A stretch of 64,000 bases of DNA from Opitutaceae bacterium (GTDB taxonomy: Bacteria > Verrucomicrobiota > Verrucomicrobiia > Opitutales > Opitutaceae). The translations under genes were made by a program, and so were the position numbers. The stretch spans positions 1-64,000 of the forward strand of contig JAUSID010000083.1 of assembly GCA_030648295.1 (NCBI GenBank), read 5' to 3'. Shown piece by piece: positions 1 through 7,995 of the stretch. Positions within the stretch are counted from its first letter, which is position 1; every line of letters begins with the position of its first letter. The notes beneath the pieces were generated by a model. The model searched no databases. It was given only the letters and a program-made list of their open reading frames with translations, and was not told the DNA's origin.

Positions 1-118
1 CAGCCTTCTTTCGTGCTGAGTGCCTCGCGGCCCCCGCCTTGGCTTTCGCTACGGTTGTTTGTCACTGCTTCCGTACATCTCCTTTCATATGTTTAGTTCA
101 TGCCCATGCCGGGCACAC

Positions 119-272
119 TGGCTGCGGCTTCCAGCCGCAGAGGGAATCGGAACTCACTCGAATCCTCGGTCACACTCCGCCCGAAAAATCCGCGCCGAGG
201 GATCGATTGCAGTGGATTCACCATCTGCGGCAGGGCCTGCCCTGAGCCTGCCGAAGGGATGCCGCAGTCACT
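119..272. repeat. REP-like hairpins, family C, in gene-free left edge
   Basis: The first 286 bases hold no gene that I can support. At 119-141 there is a hairpin with stem CTGCGGCT, loop TCC and closing AGCCGCAG. At 222-272 there is a longer imperfect inverted repeat with CTGCGGCAGG on one side and a CCGAAGGGATGCCGCAG end on the other. The second element recurs in the opposite orientation near 14724-14776. The block lies 3' of the minus-strand gene that ends at 287. Confidence 0.6.
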
Positions 273-286
273 TGGCCGCCGGGCAT

Positions 287-1372
287 CTACGGATTCCCCT
301 CCCACCCCGTCGCCAGTGCGGTCGCAATCCGATCGTTGGCTGACGACGGCGGTGTGCCGGGCGGGATCACTTCGCCGACCGCGAGACGCGTCCATGGCCA
401 CGGGGCCAGGGGCGGCGCCGCGCGCTGGCCGGACTCCTCGAAACCGGCGCCGGGACCTGGCGAGCGATCGTGGAGCTGCCCGATGCCCTCGCCCTGCGCC
501 AGATGGAAAATCTTCAGATTCTGCACTCCGGCCTCGAGCCGGAAGACCCGCGAGGTGCGATAAACGGTGCAGTTCCGCACCGTAATCCACGCGCTTCCCA
601 GCGTGCCGCGACAACGGAATGCGATGTCATTGTCGACGAACACGCACGCGTCGACCACCGCCTGCACCTTTTCCTTCAAGTTGAGCGCGGCACCATTTCC
701 GATCGCGCCGTGGCCCCACCCTTTCATCAGGCAGCGGCGGAACGTGACGCGCGAGCCGCGTGGCTCCTTCTGCGTCGTCTTGCTGTCGAACGCGTTCTCG
801 CCCGGGATTTCGCCGCGTTTGAACCCGGCGTGGTCCTGATCCAGCGGCCCCGTCCACAGGAAACAGTCCTCCACCATGACATTGTCCCATGGATACGGCT
901 CGTCGCGCCGCGACGGATCGAACTGCAGCGCGTCGCCACTCACGTGGGAGATCTCGCAGTTGCGGACGGTGAGATTCAGGGGGCGGCCGGTGATGCCGTG
1001 CGCGTCGAGGTTCTTCTCGGCCCGATACGTGCCGTTCAGCAGGTGGTGAATGTGGCAGTTCTCGATCCGGACGTTGCGGCCGTAAACTTCCACGCCATCG
1101 CGGCGGCTGTGGCGGATGGTGCAGTTTCTCAGCACCACGTTGTCAGCGAGAATCCGCACGAGGTCCTCCTGCGCCCACTCGCCGTCGATGAGCAAATTCT
1201 CATACACGCCCGACTTTTCGATCCGGAGCGTTTTCATCTTGCGGGCGTCGGGACGCGCACCGATGGGCCCGCTCAATCCGGCAAATACGGTTGAACCGGC
1301 CGCGGCTCCGCGGGCGGGGCCGATGATGAGCGTCGAAAGGGCAATCGCGCCAAGCGCTTCGCGTCGGGTCAT
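287..1372 (-). CDS. Exported right-handed beta-helix protein (pectate-lyase-like fold)
   Basis: A 361-residue protein. It begins with a short basic n-region (MTRREA) and a hydrophobic stretch ending near residue 25 (GAAAG), which reads as a signal peptide. Residues about 55-290 repeat short strands of the type V-x-N-C or I-x-N-C-x-I ('VVLRNCTIRHS', 'VRIENCHIHH', 'LTVRNCEISH'), the ladder pattern of parallel beta-helix proteins such as polysaccharide lyases and the DUF1565/NosD-like group. I see no clear lyase catalytic signature, so the substrate is open. Two near-identical palindromes lie 77-160 bases upstream of the start and probably regulate it. The C-terminal 60 residues are Pro/Ala-rich and may be unstructured. 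Confidence 0.75.
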   Translation of the reverse strand: MTRREALGAIALSTLIIGPARGAAAGSTVFAGLSGPIGARPDARKMKTLRIEKSGVYENLLIDGEWAQEDLVRILADNVVLRNCTIRHSRRDGVEVYGRNVRIENCHIHHLLNGTYRAEKNLDAHGITGRPLNLTVRNCEISHVSGDALQFDPSRRDEPYPWDNVMVEDCFLWTGPLDQDHAGFKRGEIPGENAFDSKTTQKEPRGSRVTFRRCLMKGWGHGAIGNGAALNLKEKVQAVVDACVFVDNDIAFRCRGTLGSAWITVRNCTVYRTSRVFRLEAGVQNLKIFHLAQGEGIGQLHDRSPGPGAGFEESGQRAAPPLAPWPWTRLAVGEVIPPGTPPSSANDRIATALATGWEGNP

Positions 1373-1448
1373 GGACCGCAGAATTTCAGCCGCGATGGCT
1401 CACCGCAATCCCGGACCGACCGCGGCAACGCGGAAAAGCGCTCGTCGC

Positions 1449-1475
1449 CATTTGTCATCTAATAGATGACAAATG
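1449..1475. promoter_or_regulatory. 27-bp perfect palindrome, candidate operator (proximal copy)
   Basis: Thirteen-base arms around a single central A: CATTTGTCATCTA on the left and its exact complement on the right. It is centred 90 bases upstream of the start codon at 1372. The odd-centred symmetry and a second copy 56 bases away suggest a dimeric DNA-binding regulator, for example of GntR or LacI type. The regulator is not identified in the window. Confidence 0.6.
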
Positions 1476-1503
1476 CGACTGCCCGTACCTGCTGAACCCG
1501 CCG

Positions 1504-1532
1504 GCGTTTGTCATCTATTAGATGACAAACGC
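1504..1532. promoter_or_regulatory. 29-bp perfect palindrome, candidate operator (distal copy)
   Basis: Fourteen-base arms around a central T. The core TTTGTCATCTA and its complement equal those of the copy at 1449-1475, with only the central base swapped and different flanks. The centres are 56 bases apart, between five and six helical turns. It also lies 47 bases 3' of the alcohol dehydrogenase stop, so a terminator role is conceivable, but duplication favours an operator. Confidence 0.6.
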
Positions 1533-1578
1533 GAAAGAGCCTCGGAGAATGCGAAACGGGGCCGGGGACGTGGTGGAC

Positions 1579-2739
1579 TCACCAGGCGACCTGGTAGAGT
1601 TCCACGATTTGTTCGGCGGTGGGAACCACGGGGTTGTTTTGCGGGCTGCCGGAGGCGAGCGCGTCGGCCGCCATTTTCTGCCGGAGCCCCTCAAACCGCC
1701 TTGCCTCGATGCGCGGATCGTCGCGCAGCCGTGGGATTTTCAACCGGCGATTCAATTGCTCCAACCCAGGCACCAAGGCTCCGGCGGCGGCTTCGTCGGA
1801 ATCCGCTGAGGGCGCCCAGCCGAGCGTGCGCGCGACCGTGGCATAGCGGCCGACGGCACCCGCAAGCGAAAATCGCGTGACCGCCGGCAGCAGCATTGCG
1901 TTCGAGATTCCGTGCGGCACGTGAAACAGCGCGCCGAGCGGCCGGCTCATCCCGTGCACGAGGCACACGCTGCTGTTCGCGAACGCCATGCCGCCCTGCA
2001 TCGCGGCCAGCATCATGCCCTCGCGCGCGACGCGGTTTTGCGGCTCACGCCACGCTGTTTCGAGGTGGCGGCCGACCTGGTCAATGCAGGCCAGCGCCAG
2101 CGGATCGGTCACCGCGCTGGCGCGGCGCGAAACGTACGCCTCGATGCCATGCGTCAGCGTGTCGACTCCGACGGCGGCCGTGAGTTCGGGCGGCATCGAC
2201 AGCGTGAGTTCGTAATCGACGAGCGCCACCGTCGGCAGCAGGTGGGGATCGAGCATCATCATTTTGACGTCGTGCCCGGTGTCGGTGATGACCGCGACCT
2301 TCGTCACTTCGCTGCCGGTGCCGGCGGTGGTGGGAATCGCGACGAGCGGCGCGCCGGCCAAGGGGACCTGATTCCGTCCCATGTAACGGCTGAGCGGCGG
2401 GGGGTTCGCCGCAAGCATCGCGATCGCCTTGCCGCAATCGATCGGGCTGCCGCCACCAAGTGCCACGACGGCGGCAGCGCGTGACTCGCGAAATTTCGCG
2501 ACGCCGTCGGTCACGTTTTGCGCGGTGGGATCGGGCTGCACGCCCGCGAACGTCGCCACTTCGATTCCACCGCACCGCAAATCCGACTCCACGCGTGGGG
2601 CGAGTCCGGACTTCACCATGAACTCATCCGTTACCAGCAGGACGCGGCCCAGCTTCAGCCGCTGAAGCTGGGGCACGAGTTCGTTGATCGCACCGCCGCC
2701 GACAACGATGGTCGCGGGTACATTGAAGTTAACCGGCAT
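1579..2739 (-). CDS. Iron-containing alcohol dehydrogenase (group III)
   Basis: A 386-residue NAD(P)-dependent alcohol dehydrogenase of the Fe-ADH family. The nucleotide-binding GGGSPIDCGKAIA lies at residues 95-107. The metal ligands expected for the family are visible as D193 and H197 (GVDTLTHGIEAY), H262 (LVHGMSRP) and H276 (FHVPHGIS). The start MPVNFNVP is chosen over an upstream Met at 2817 because the family begins directly with the Rossmann-like strand. The length matches the family. The substrate cannot be read from sequence; lactaldehyde, propanediol or sugar-derived alcohols are possibilities. The gene is read toward the beta-helix gene, but palindromes separate the two, so they may not be one transcript. 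Confidence 0.9.
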   Translation of the reverse strand: MPVNFNVPATIVVGGGAINELVPQLQRLKLGRVLLVTDEFMVKSGLAPRVESDLRCGGIEVATFAGVQPDPTAQNVTDGVAKFRESRAAAVVALGGGSPIDCGKAIAMLAANPPPLSRYMGRNQVPLAGAPLVAIPTTAGTGSEVTKVAVITDTGHDVKMMMLDPHLLPTVALVDYELTLSMPPELTAAVGVDTLTHGIEAYVSRRASAVTDPLALACIDQVGRHLETAWREPQNRVAREGMMLAAMQGGMAFANSSVCLVHGMSRPLGALFHVPHGISNAMLLPAVTRFSLAGAVGRYATVARTLGWAPSADSDEAAAGALVPGLEQLNRRLKIPRLRDDPRIEARRFEGLRQKMAADALASGSPQNNPVVPTAEQIVELYQVAW

Positions 2740-2865
2740 GGGATTCACGCATCGGGCGTTGATCGGTGGGTTTGCGAGCGAGCGAGAAAATTGAGCAACG
2801 ACACCGCGGAGCGCCATGATTTAGTGAGCCGGGACGATGCGGTGGTGATTCGGAAACCACGGTTT

Positions 2866-2930
2866 CCTGGGAGCGCGGGCGTCTCGCCCGCAACGGCGTC
2901 CGGGCGGCCCGGAGGCCCGCGCTTCCCGGG
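2866..2930. repeat. REP family A doublet
   Basis: Head GGGAGC, stem GCGGGCG, loop TCT, closing CGCCCGC, then AA, followed by a partial inverted second copy (GGAGGCCCGCGC). It sits between the divergent dehydrogenase and amidohydrolase genes. The same element recurs at about ten places in the window. Confidence 0.75.
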
Positions 2931-3002
2931 CCGACCGACCGAAACAAACGGGGTGACATCCCCTCGCAGGGTAGCAAATGATGACCACGCTTCTTCACCC
3001 CA

Positions 3003-3962
3003 ATGGATCCTACCACCCCTGCTTCGTCCTCCGTTCATCTTTCGAACTGCTCGCGCCGCGATTTCATCAGCGCGGGCGCCACGCTGGTCGCGGCCGGCGC
3101 GCTTGGCCGCACCCATCTCGACGCGGCGACGGCCCCGGCGGCCGACCGAATCATCGACATCCACCAGCACGTTCCGTACAGCAAACGGACGGCGGAGCAG
3201 TTGATGGCACACCAGAAGGCGATGGGAATCTCGCTGACCATCCTGCTGCCGGCCGGCTCGCGGTTCGGGCTCGCCGCCGGGGTAAACCCGTATCCAGAAA
3301 CCAAGGCGCTGGCGGAAAAACATCCCGACCAGTTCCGCTGGTTCGCCAACGAGGTGAGCGATCAACCCGACGCCATCGACGTGATGCGGCGCCAGCTGAA
3401 AGCCGGCGCGATTGGAATCGGCGAACAGAAGTTCAATGTCGACTGCGACTCCGCGGCGATGGAGCGCGTAATCAAGCTCGCGGAGGAGTTCGGCGTGCCG
3501 GTGCTGATGCATTTCCAACAGGGCAGCTACAACCACCACATCGAGCGGATGCCGAAGGTGCTCGAGAAGTTTCCCCAGGTGAACTTCATCGCGCACGCGC
3601 AGACGTGGTGGGGGCACATCTCGAAGGAATACGACGAAAAGGTCCTCTACCCCACCGGGCCGGTGAAGCCGGGCGGGCTCACTGACCGGCTGCTTTCCGA
3701 TTACCCGAACATGTACGGCGATTTGTCCGCCGGCTCCGGGTATCGCGCGTTCATTCGGGACGAGGAACACGCGCGGTGGTTCTTCGCGAAGCACCAGGAC
3801 AAGCTGCTCTACGGCAGCGATTGCTCGGATCCGGTTGGCCGCGGACCGGCGTGTTCGGGTTCGCAGCAAATTGAATCCGTGCGGAAGTTCGCGCCCGACG
3901 AGAAGGCGCGCCGGAAAATTTTCTTCGAGAACACGCGTCGGGTGATGAAAATCAAGGTGTGA
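3003..3962 (+). CDS. Tat-exported amidohydrolase (amidohydrolase_2 family)
   Basis: A 319-residue protein with a twin-arginine leader (SRRDFISAGA at residues 17-26, then an Ala/Gly-rich hydrophobic stretch). It begins its TIM-barrel with DIHQHV, the metal-binding H-x-H of the amidohydrolase superfamily. Further candidate ligands are MHFQQG and FIAHAQTWWGH, and the barrel ends with a GSDCSDP strand carrying the catalytic Asp. The family contains decarboxylases and lactonases such as 2-pyrone-4,6-dicarboxylate hydrolase, so the reaction is not assignable. Two related proteins lie at 29002 and 32876. The start at 3003 puts the RR motif within a normal n-region. Confidence 0.85.
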   Translation: MDPTTPASSSVHLSNCSRRDFISAGATLVAAGALGRTHLDAATAPAADRIIDIHQHVPYSKRTAEQLMAHQKAMGISLTILLPAGSRFGLAAGVNPYPETKALAEKHPDQFRWFANEVSDQPDAIDVMRRQLKAGAIGIGEQKFNVDCDSAAMERVIKLAEEFGVPVLMHFQQGSYNHHIERMPKVLEKFPQVNFIAHAQTWWGHISKEYDEKVLYPTGPVKPGGLTDRLLSDYPNMYGDLSAGSGYRAFIRDEEHARWFFAKHQDKLLYGSDCSDPVGRGPACSGSQQIESVRKFAPDEKARRKIFFENTRRVMKIKV

Positions 3963-3964
3963 GC

Positions 3965-4180
3965 CGGAGCGCGACTTCGGATTTTGGATTGCGGAAACCG
4001 GATACCGGACATCGGAAATCTGGTAACGCGGGACCGAACAGCCGGAGCGATGCATGCTCCCGTCCAACCTCCACTCGCTCACGCTCGTGGCCACGAGAAA
4101 AACCGATTTCCGCTATCCGGTTTCCGGTTTCCCGTATCCGGTATCACTAATCCCCAATCCGCGATCCGCAATCCGAACCA
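3965..4180. repeat. Degenerate GGATT/CCGGAT array in both 3' regions
   Basis: The stretch between two convergent genes is built from degenerate copies of GGATT-GCGGA and AACCGGATACCGG-like words. The left half (3975-4025) is in the orientation of the amidohydrolase. The right half (4100-4180) is in the orientation of the response regulator, giving an imperfect inverted arrangement. A CACTCGCTCACGCTCGTGGCCACGAG-like palindrome lies between the halves. No gene is visible. Confidence 0.6.
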
Positions 4181-4184
4181 GCGC

Positions 4185-4634
4185 CTATGCGCCGTCGTCG
4201 ATCGCGGGGAGGACGCGGTGGAGCGATGCCTCGGCGATCAACTCCGCGAGCGAACCGGGGCCGGGGTACTTCAGCAGGTAGCGATCGGCCCCGAGTTGTT
4301 TCGCGAGCTCGACGTCCTTCGGATCATCGGAACTCGACATCGTCACCACCGTCAGCCCGTCGAACTCGCGCTGCTGCCGCACCCATTTCACGAGCGCAAA
4401 GCCGTCGATCTTCGGCATCTTCAAGTCGGTGAACAGCACGCACGGCGTGAATTCGGGGACCTTGCGCAGGATGATCTGAATCGCACCGAGAAAGGTCATG
4501 ACATCCTCGCTGTCGAGGAAGGTGACCACCGGGTTTGGCACGGCTCCCTTTTCGATCAGCCGCCGGATGAAAAACAAATCGTCGGGTTCATCATCGATCA
4601 CGATAATCGGGCGCAGGGAAAGAGGAGCGGCCAT
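4185..4634 (-). CDS. Single-domain response regulator (Rcp1-like)
   Basis: A 149-residue receiver without an output domain. The acidic pocket is D14/D15, the phosphoacceptor is D70 (LFTDLKMP), the hydroxyl position is in TMSSSDD (about residue 100), and the lysine is K122 (LLKYP). The motif layout D-LKMP, SSSDD, YLLKYP is that of Rcp1-type regulators, which usually partner with phytochrome-like or hybrid kinases. No kinase gene lies beside it. The start at 4634 (MAAPLSLRP) is preferred over 4748 because the upstream residues are Cys/Arg-rich and unlike a receiver. A close relative lies at 50879. Confidence 0.9.
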   Translation of the reverse strand: MAAPLSLRPIIVIDDEPDDLFFIRRLIEKGAVPNPVVTFLDSEDVMTFLGAIQIILRKVPEFTPCVLFTDLKMPKIDGFALVKWVRQQREFDGLTVVTMSSSDDPKDVELAKQLGADRYLLKYPGPGSLAELIAEASLHRVLPAIDDGA

Positions 4635-4813
4635 GGGGAATTGCGTCGGGGAAATTGCAGGGGGTGACGAGCAGACACCGTGTCCTGCTCGGCCCGTCGA
4701 GCAAGTTTCCCGCCAATAAAGTTCGCGTCGGATCGGGCAATTTGCCATTCGTGCCGGCGAGCACGCCTCCAGCCCGCGAGTGACCGCGCGGGCTGTCCAG
4801 CTTCCAACCAGTC

Positions 4814-7813
4814 ATGAACGCAAACCCGAGCATCCCGCGTTTTGCCCTCCCGTGGGCGAACTGCCTCCTCCCCCGCATCCTTGCGGCATCGATCTGTTTC
4901 GCCGGCCCGCCGGGCACCGCGCTGCGCGCCCAGCCGGTCTCCGCCGCTGCCACCGGCATTGTTGCCGGCAACGTCAGCAACCAGGCCACGGGCAATCTCC
5001 TCGAGGGCGCCACGATTAATCTGCCGCAGCTCGGACTCAGCGGGCTGACCGACAACACCGGACGATTCACGCTGACGGGAGTGCCCACCGGCACTCACAC
5101 CATGGTCGCGTCGTACATCGGGCTCGATGCCGTCACGACCGAAATCACCGTCCGCGCCGGCGAACGGGTGACGCGGAATTTCGATCTGACGACGGCCATC
5201 TACCAATTGGATGCCTTCACGGTCACTGGCGAGCGCGAGGGGAACGCCGCGGCGATCACCGCGCAGCGCAACGCGCCGAACGCCGCCAACGTCGTGGCGA
5301 TCGATTCATACGGCAATCTGAACAACATGAGCGCGAGCGAACTCGCGATTCTGCTACCCGGCGTGGCCGGCGACCTCAGCGATGAGGGCAACGTCGTCGG
5401 TTTCACGGTGCGCGGCATGACCAGCGGCTCGAACACGATCACGATCGACGGTGCGCTCATGGCGAGCCAGGGCGGCATGAGCCGGCAGACCCGGATGCAC
5501 ACGATCACGGGTGCGATGTTCGATCAACTCGAGGTCACCAAGGGTCACACCCCGGACAAGGGGGCCGATTCGCTCGGCGGCACGTTGAACCTGAAGAGCC
5601 GCTCGCCGCTCAGCATGCGGGAGAAACGGCGCGTCACCTACAATTTCTCCGCCCGGCTCGCGCCCTCGTTCACGCAGCAGATCCCGATGCGGCACGAGCA
5701 CCGGATTCACCCGCTGCTCAATCTCGCCTATGTCGAGAAGTTCAGCGCGTTCGGCAGCGAGGAGCCCAACCTCGGCGTGGCCGTCAATCTGTTCTACAGC
5801 GAACTGGCGGTGGGGTTCTTCAGCACGACCCGCGATTTTCAGAACACGGTCAATGACCCGGCCTACGTGTGGAATTTTCAAACCCAGGACAACTACAACA
5901 ACCGGAAACAAAAAAGCGTGAACGTGAAGTTCGACTACCGGTTCTCCGCCACGACGAAGTTCACGCTGAACACAATCTACAACGACGCGTTCGAGCGGTT
6001 CCGGCTGCGGTATCTGATGCGGGCATACACGGGGAACCAGAACCAGGGCCAGGTCCCGAACGCCACGACATCCGTTGTCATGCCCGGCTACACGGACCGA
6101 ATTACACAATATCGGCCGGTCGCGCAGGCGATGCTCGATATCACCTCCCAGATGTCGAGTTTCAACAACCGGATGCGGCACGTGGATTTCGGCGGCGAGC
6201 ATTCGTTCGACCGGCTCCAGATCGACTACAACGCGCTCTACAGCCAGACCCACATCAACAGCGGCAGCGGCGAAGGCGGCGTGCTCGTCAATCGGATCTC
6301 CAACATCGGCTGGACTCTCGATCGCACCGATTCGGATCTGTATCCGCGGCTCACGCAGACGGCCGGAGCGGACTGGAGCGACCCGGCCAGTTACCGGCCG
6401 ACCAACATCATCTTTAACGACGCCCACAACGATCACGAGGTGAAGGAAGTCCGCGGCAACCTGCGTTACAGACTGCCCACAAGACACACGATTTCCCTGA
6501 AAACCGGCGCGCGCTGGCGCGAGGAAGTCGCCGAGGACAAGTCCTTTGATCGCCGCTCGGTCTACACCGGCGCCACTGGACTGCTCCCCGCCGATCCGAG
6601 CATCCGGCTGTTCGGCATGGAGAAACTGGGGCTGAATCTTCCGCAGTGGAATGCCCACGCCGTCAGCATCGGCCGGCAGCCGGTCGACCCGTCCCTGTGG
6701 CGCGACGACCTTTATTACCGCGAACAACACAAGTTCACCGATAACCGTGGTGTGACCGAAACCGTGACGGCGGGCTATCTGATGGCCCAGGGCAAGATCG
6801 GCCGCACCGGTTTTCTCGGGGGCGTGCGCCGGGAGAAGACGGAAACCGAAAGCCAGGGGTGGACCCGCGCCCGAATCGCCAGCACCGCCGCGCAACAACT
6901 CGCGGACCCGATCGGCTCCGCGGAGCGGGACTACGCGAACAACCGGCGCGTGCTTGAAGGCACTTACACCAGGTCATTCCCGAGCGCCCACTTCACGCAC
7001 GACATCACCCCCAACCTCAAGGCTCGCGCCGCCTGGTCCACGAGCTTCGGCCGGCCGAACATGACCAATCTGCTGCCAAACGAGACGGTCAATGAGACGC
7101 AGCAGACGCTCACGATCAACAACCCGGGACTGCGGCCCCGCACCACGAAGAACTGGGACTTGTCGCTGGACTACTATTTCGAGCCGGTGGGCAACTTCTC
7201 CGTCGGCTGGTTCCGCAAGCGCATCAGCGACTACATCGTTTCCGGCATCGAGGTCGGCACGGTCGGAGTCGGAACGGACAATGGCTACAATGGCGACTAC
7301 GAGGGCTTCACGATCCTGACCAGCGACAACGCGGGCCTGGCGACAGTGCAGGGTTGGGAGTTTTCCTACCAGCAGCAGCTCACGTTCCTGCCCGGGTTGC
7401 TCCGGGGACTTGGCGTGATGGCCAATTACACGGTGCTCGAGACGTACGGAAATTTTGGCGGAGGTGCTTATCGTCGCACCGGCGAGATCAACGGATTCCG
7501 GCCTCGCACCGGCAACCTCAGCCTGTCGTGGCGGCACCGCGGATTTAGCACCCGGATCACGGCCAACTACACGGGCGAGTTCCTCAACACGGGCTACAAC
7601 GCCACGGCGATCTCTCGCAACCAATACGCCGTCAGGCGCGTGGTCGTGAACGTCGGAGCGGCATACCAATACCGTCCGGCCGTCACCCTGAGCGTGGATG
7701 TCGGCAATATCACGAACGAGTCACAGACGTTCTATCGCGGGTTTTCCGATCGGATTTCCGAGGTGCGGATTCCGGGGATCACGATCACGTTTGGCGCCAG
7801 CGGAAGGTTCTAG
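4814..7813 (+). CDS. TonB-dependent receptor 1 of a tandem trio
   Basis: A 999-residue outer-membrane transporter. A signal peptide (about residues 1-40) is followed by a carboxypeptidase-regulatory-like domain (about 45-128, GIVAGNVSNQATGNLLEGA). Next comes a short linker LDAFTVTGEREGN (132-144), then the plug (about 150-270) and the beta-barrel to the C-terminal F of GASGRF, the usual BamA recognition end. It shares long stretches with the next two genes (AITAQRNAPN, LPGVAGD, GHTPDKGADSLGGT). It probably imports a large or scarce substrate, perhaps a glycan fragment, energised by TonB/ExbBD. No ExbBD genes are in the window. The start at 4814 gives a sensible signal peptide. Confidence 0.95.
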   Translation: MNANPSIPRFALPWANCLLPRILAASICFAGPPGTALRAQPVSAAATGIVAGNVSNQATGNLLEGATINLPQLGLSGLTDNTGRFTLTGVPTGTHTMVASYIGLDAVTTEITVRAGERVTRNFDLTTAIYQLDAFTVTGEREGNAAAITAQRNAPNAANVVAIDSYGNLNNMSASELAILLPGVAGDLSDEGNVVGFTVRGMTSGSNTITIDGALMASQGGMSRQTRMHTITGAMFDQLEVTKGHTPDKGADSLGGTLNLKSRSPLSMREKRRVTYNFSARLAPSFTQQIPMRHEHRIHPLLNLAYVEKFSAFGSEEPNLGVAVNLFYSELAVGFFSTTRDFQNTVNDPAYVWNFQTQDNYNNRKQKSVNVKFDYRFSATTKFTLNTIYNDAFERFRLRYLMRAYTGNQNQGQVPNATTSVVMPGYTDRITQYRPVAQAMLDITSQMSSFNNRMRHVDFGGEHSFDRLQIDYNALYSQTHINSGSGEGGVLVNRISNIGWTLDRTDSDLYPRLTQTAGADWSDPASYRPTNIIFNDAHNDHEVKEVRGNLRYRLPTRHTISLKTGARWREEVAEDKSFDRRSVYTGATGLLPADPSIRLFGMEKLGLNLPQWNAHAVSIGRQPVDPSLWRDDLYYREQHKFTDNRGVTETVTAGYLMAQGKIGRTGFLGGVRREKTETESQGWTRARIASTAAQQLADPIGSAERDYANNRRVLEGTYTRSFPSAHFTHDITPNLKARAAWSTSFGRPNMTNLLPNETVNETQQTLTINNPGLRPRTTKNWDLSLDYYFEPVGNFSVGWFRKRISDYIVSGIEVGTVGVGTDNGYNGDYEGFTILTSDNAGLATVQGWEFSYQQQLTFLPGLLRGLGVMANYTVLETYGNFGGGAYRRTGEINGFRPRTGNLSLSWRHRGFSTRITANYTGEFLNTGYNATAISRNQYAVRRVVVNVGAAYQYRPAVTLSVDVGNITNESQTFYRGFSDRISEVRIPGITITFGASGRF

Positions 7814-7995
7814 CCGGGCGATTTCAGACTCGTCTCGAGAATCGAGCCACGGGTGCCGGGAACCGTGATCGTGGTCAGCCGGAAATACACTGGCGGGACC
7901 GCTGATGTTGTGACAGAAGTCTTCCCGATCCGCGCCGTGACCACGCGGGCCGCGCCCTCCCCCTTCCCCTCAGCCGCTTTGCTTTTCCCCACAAC

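Noticed and set aside
5354..6898. A 514-codon minus-strand frame inside receptor 1
   Set aside because: Same antisense-shadow pattern as in the other receptors; it has no recognisable motif.
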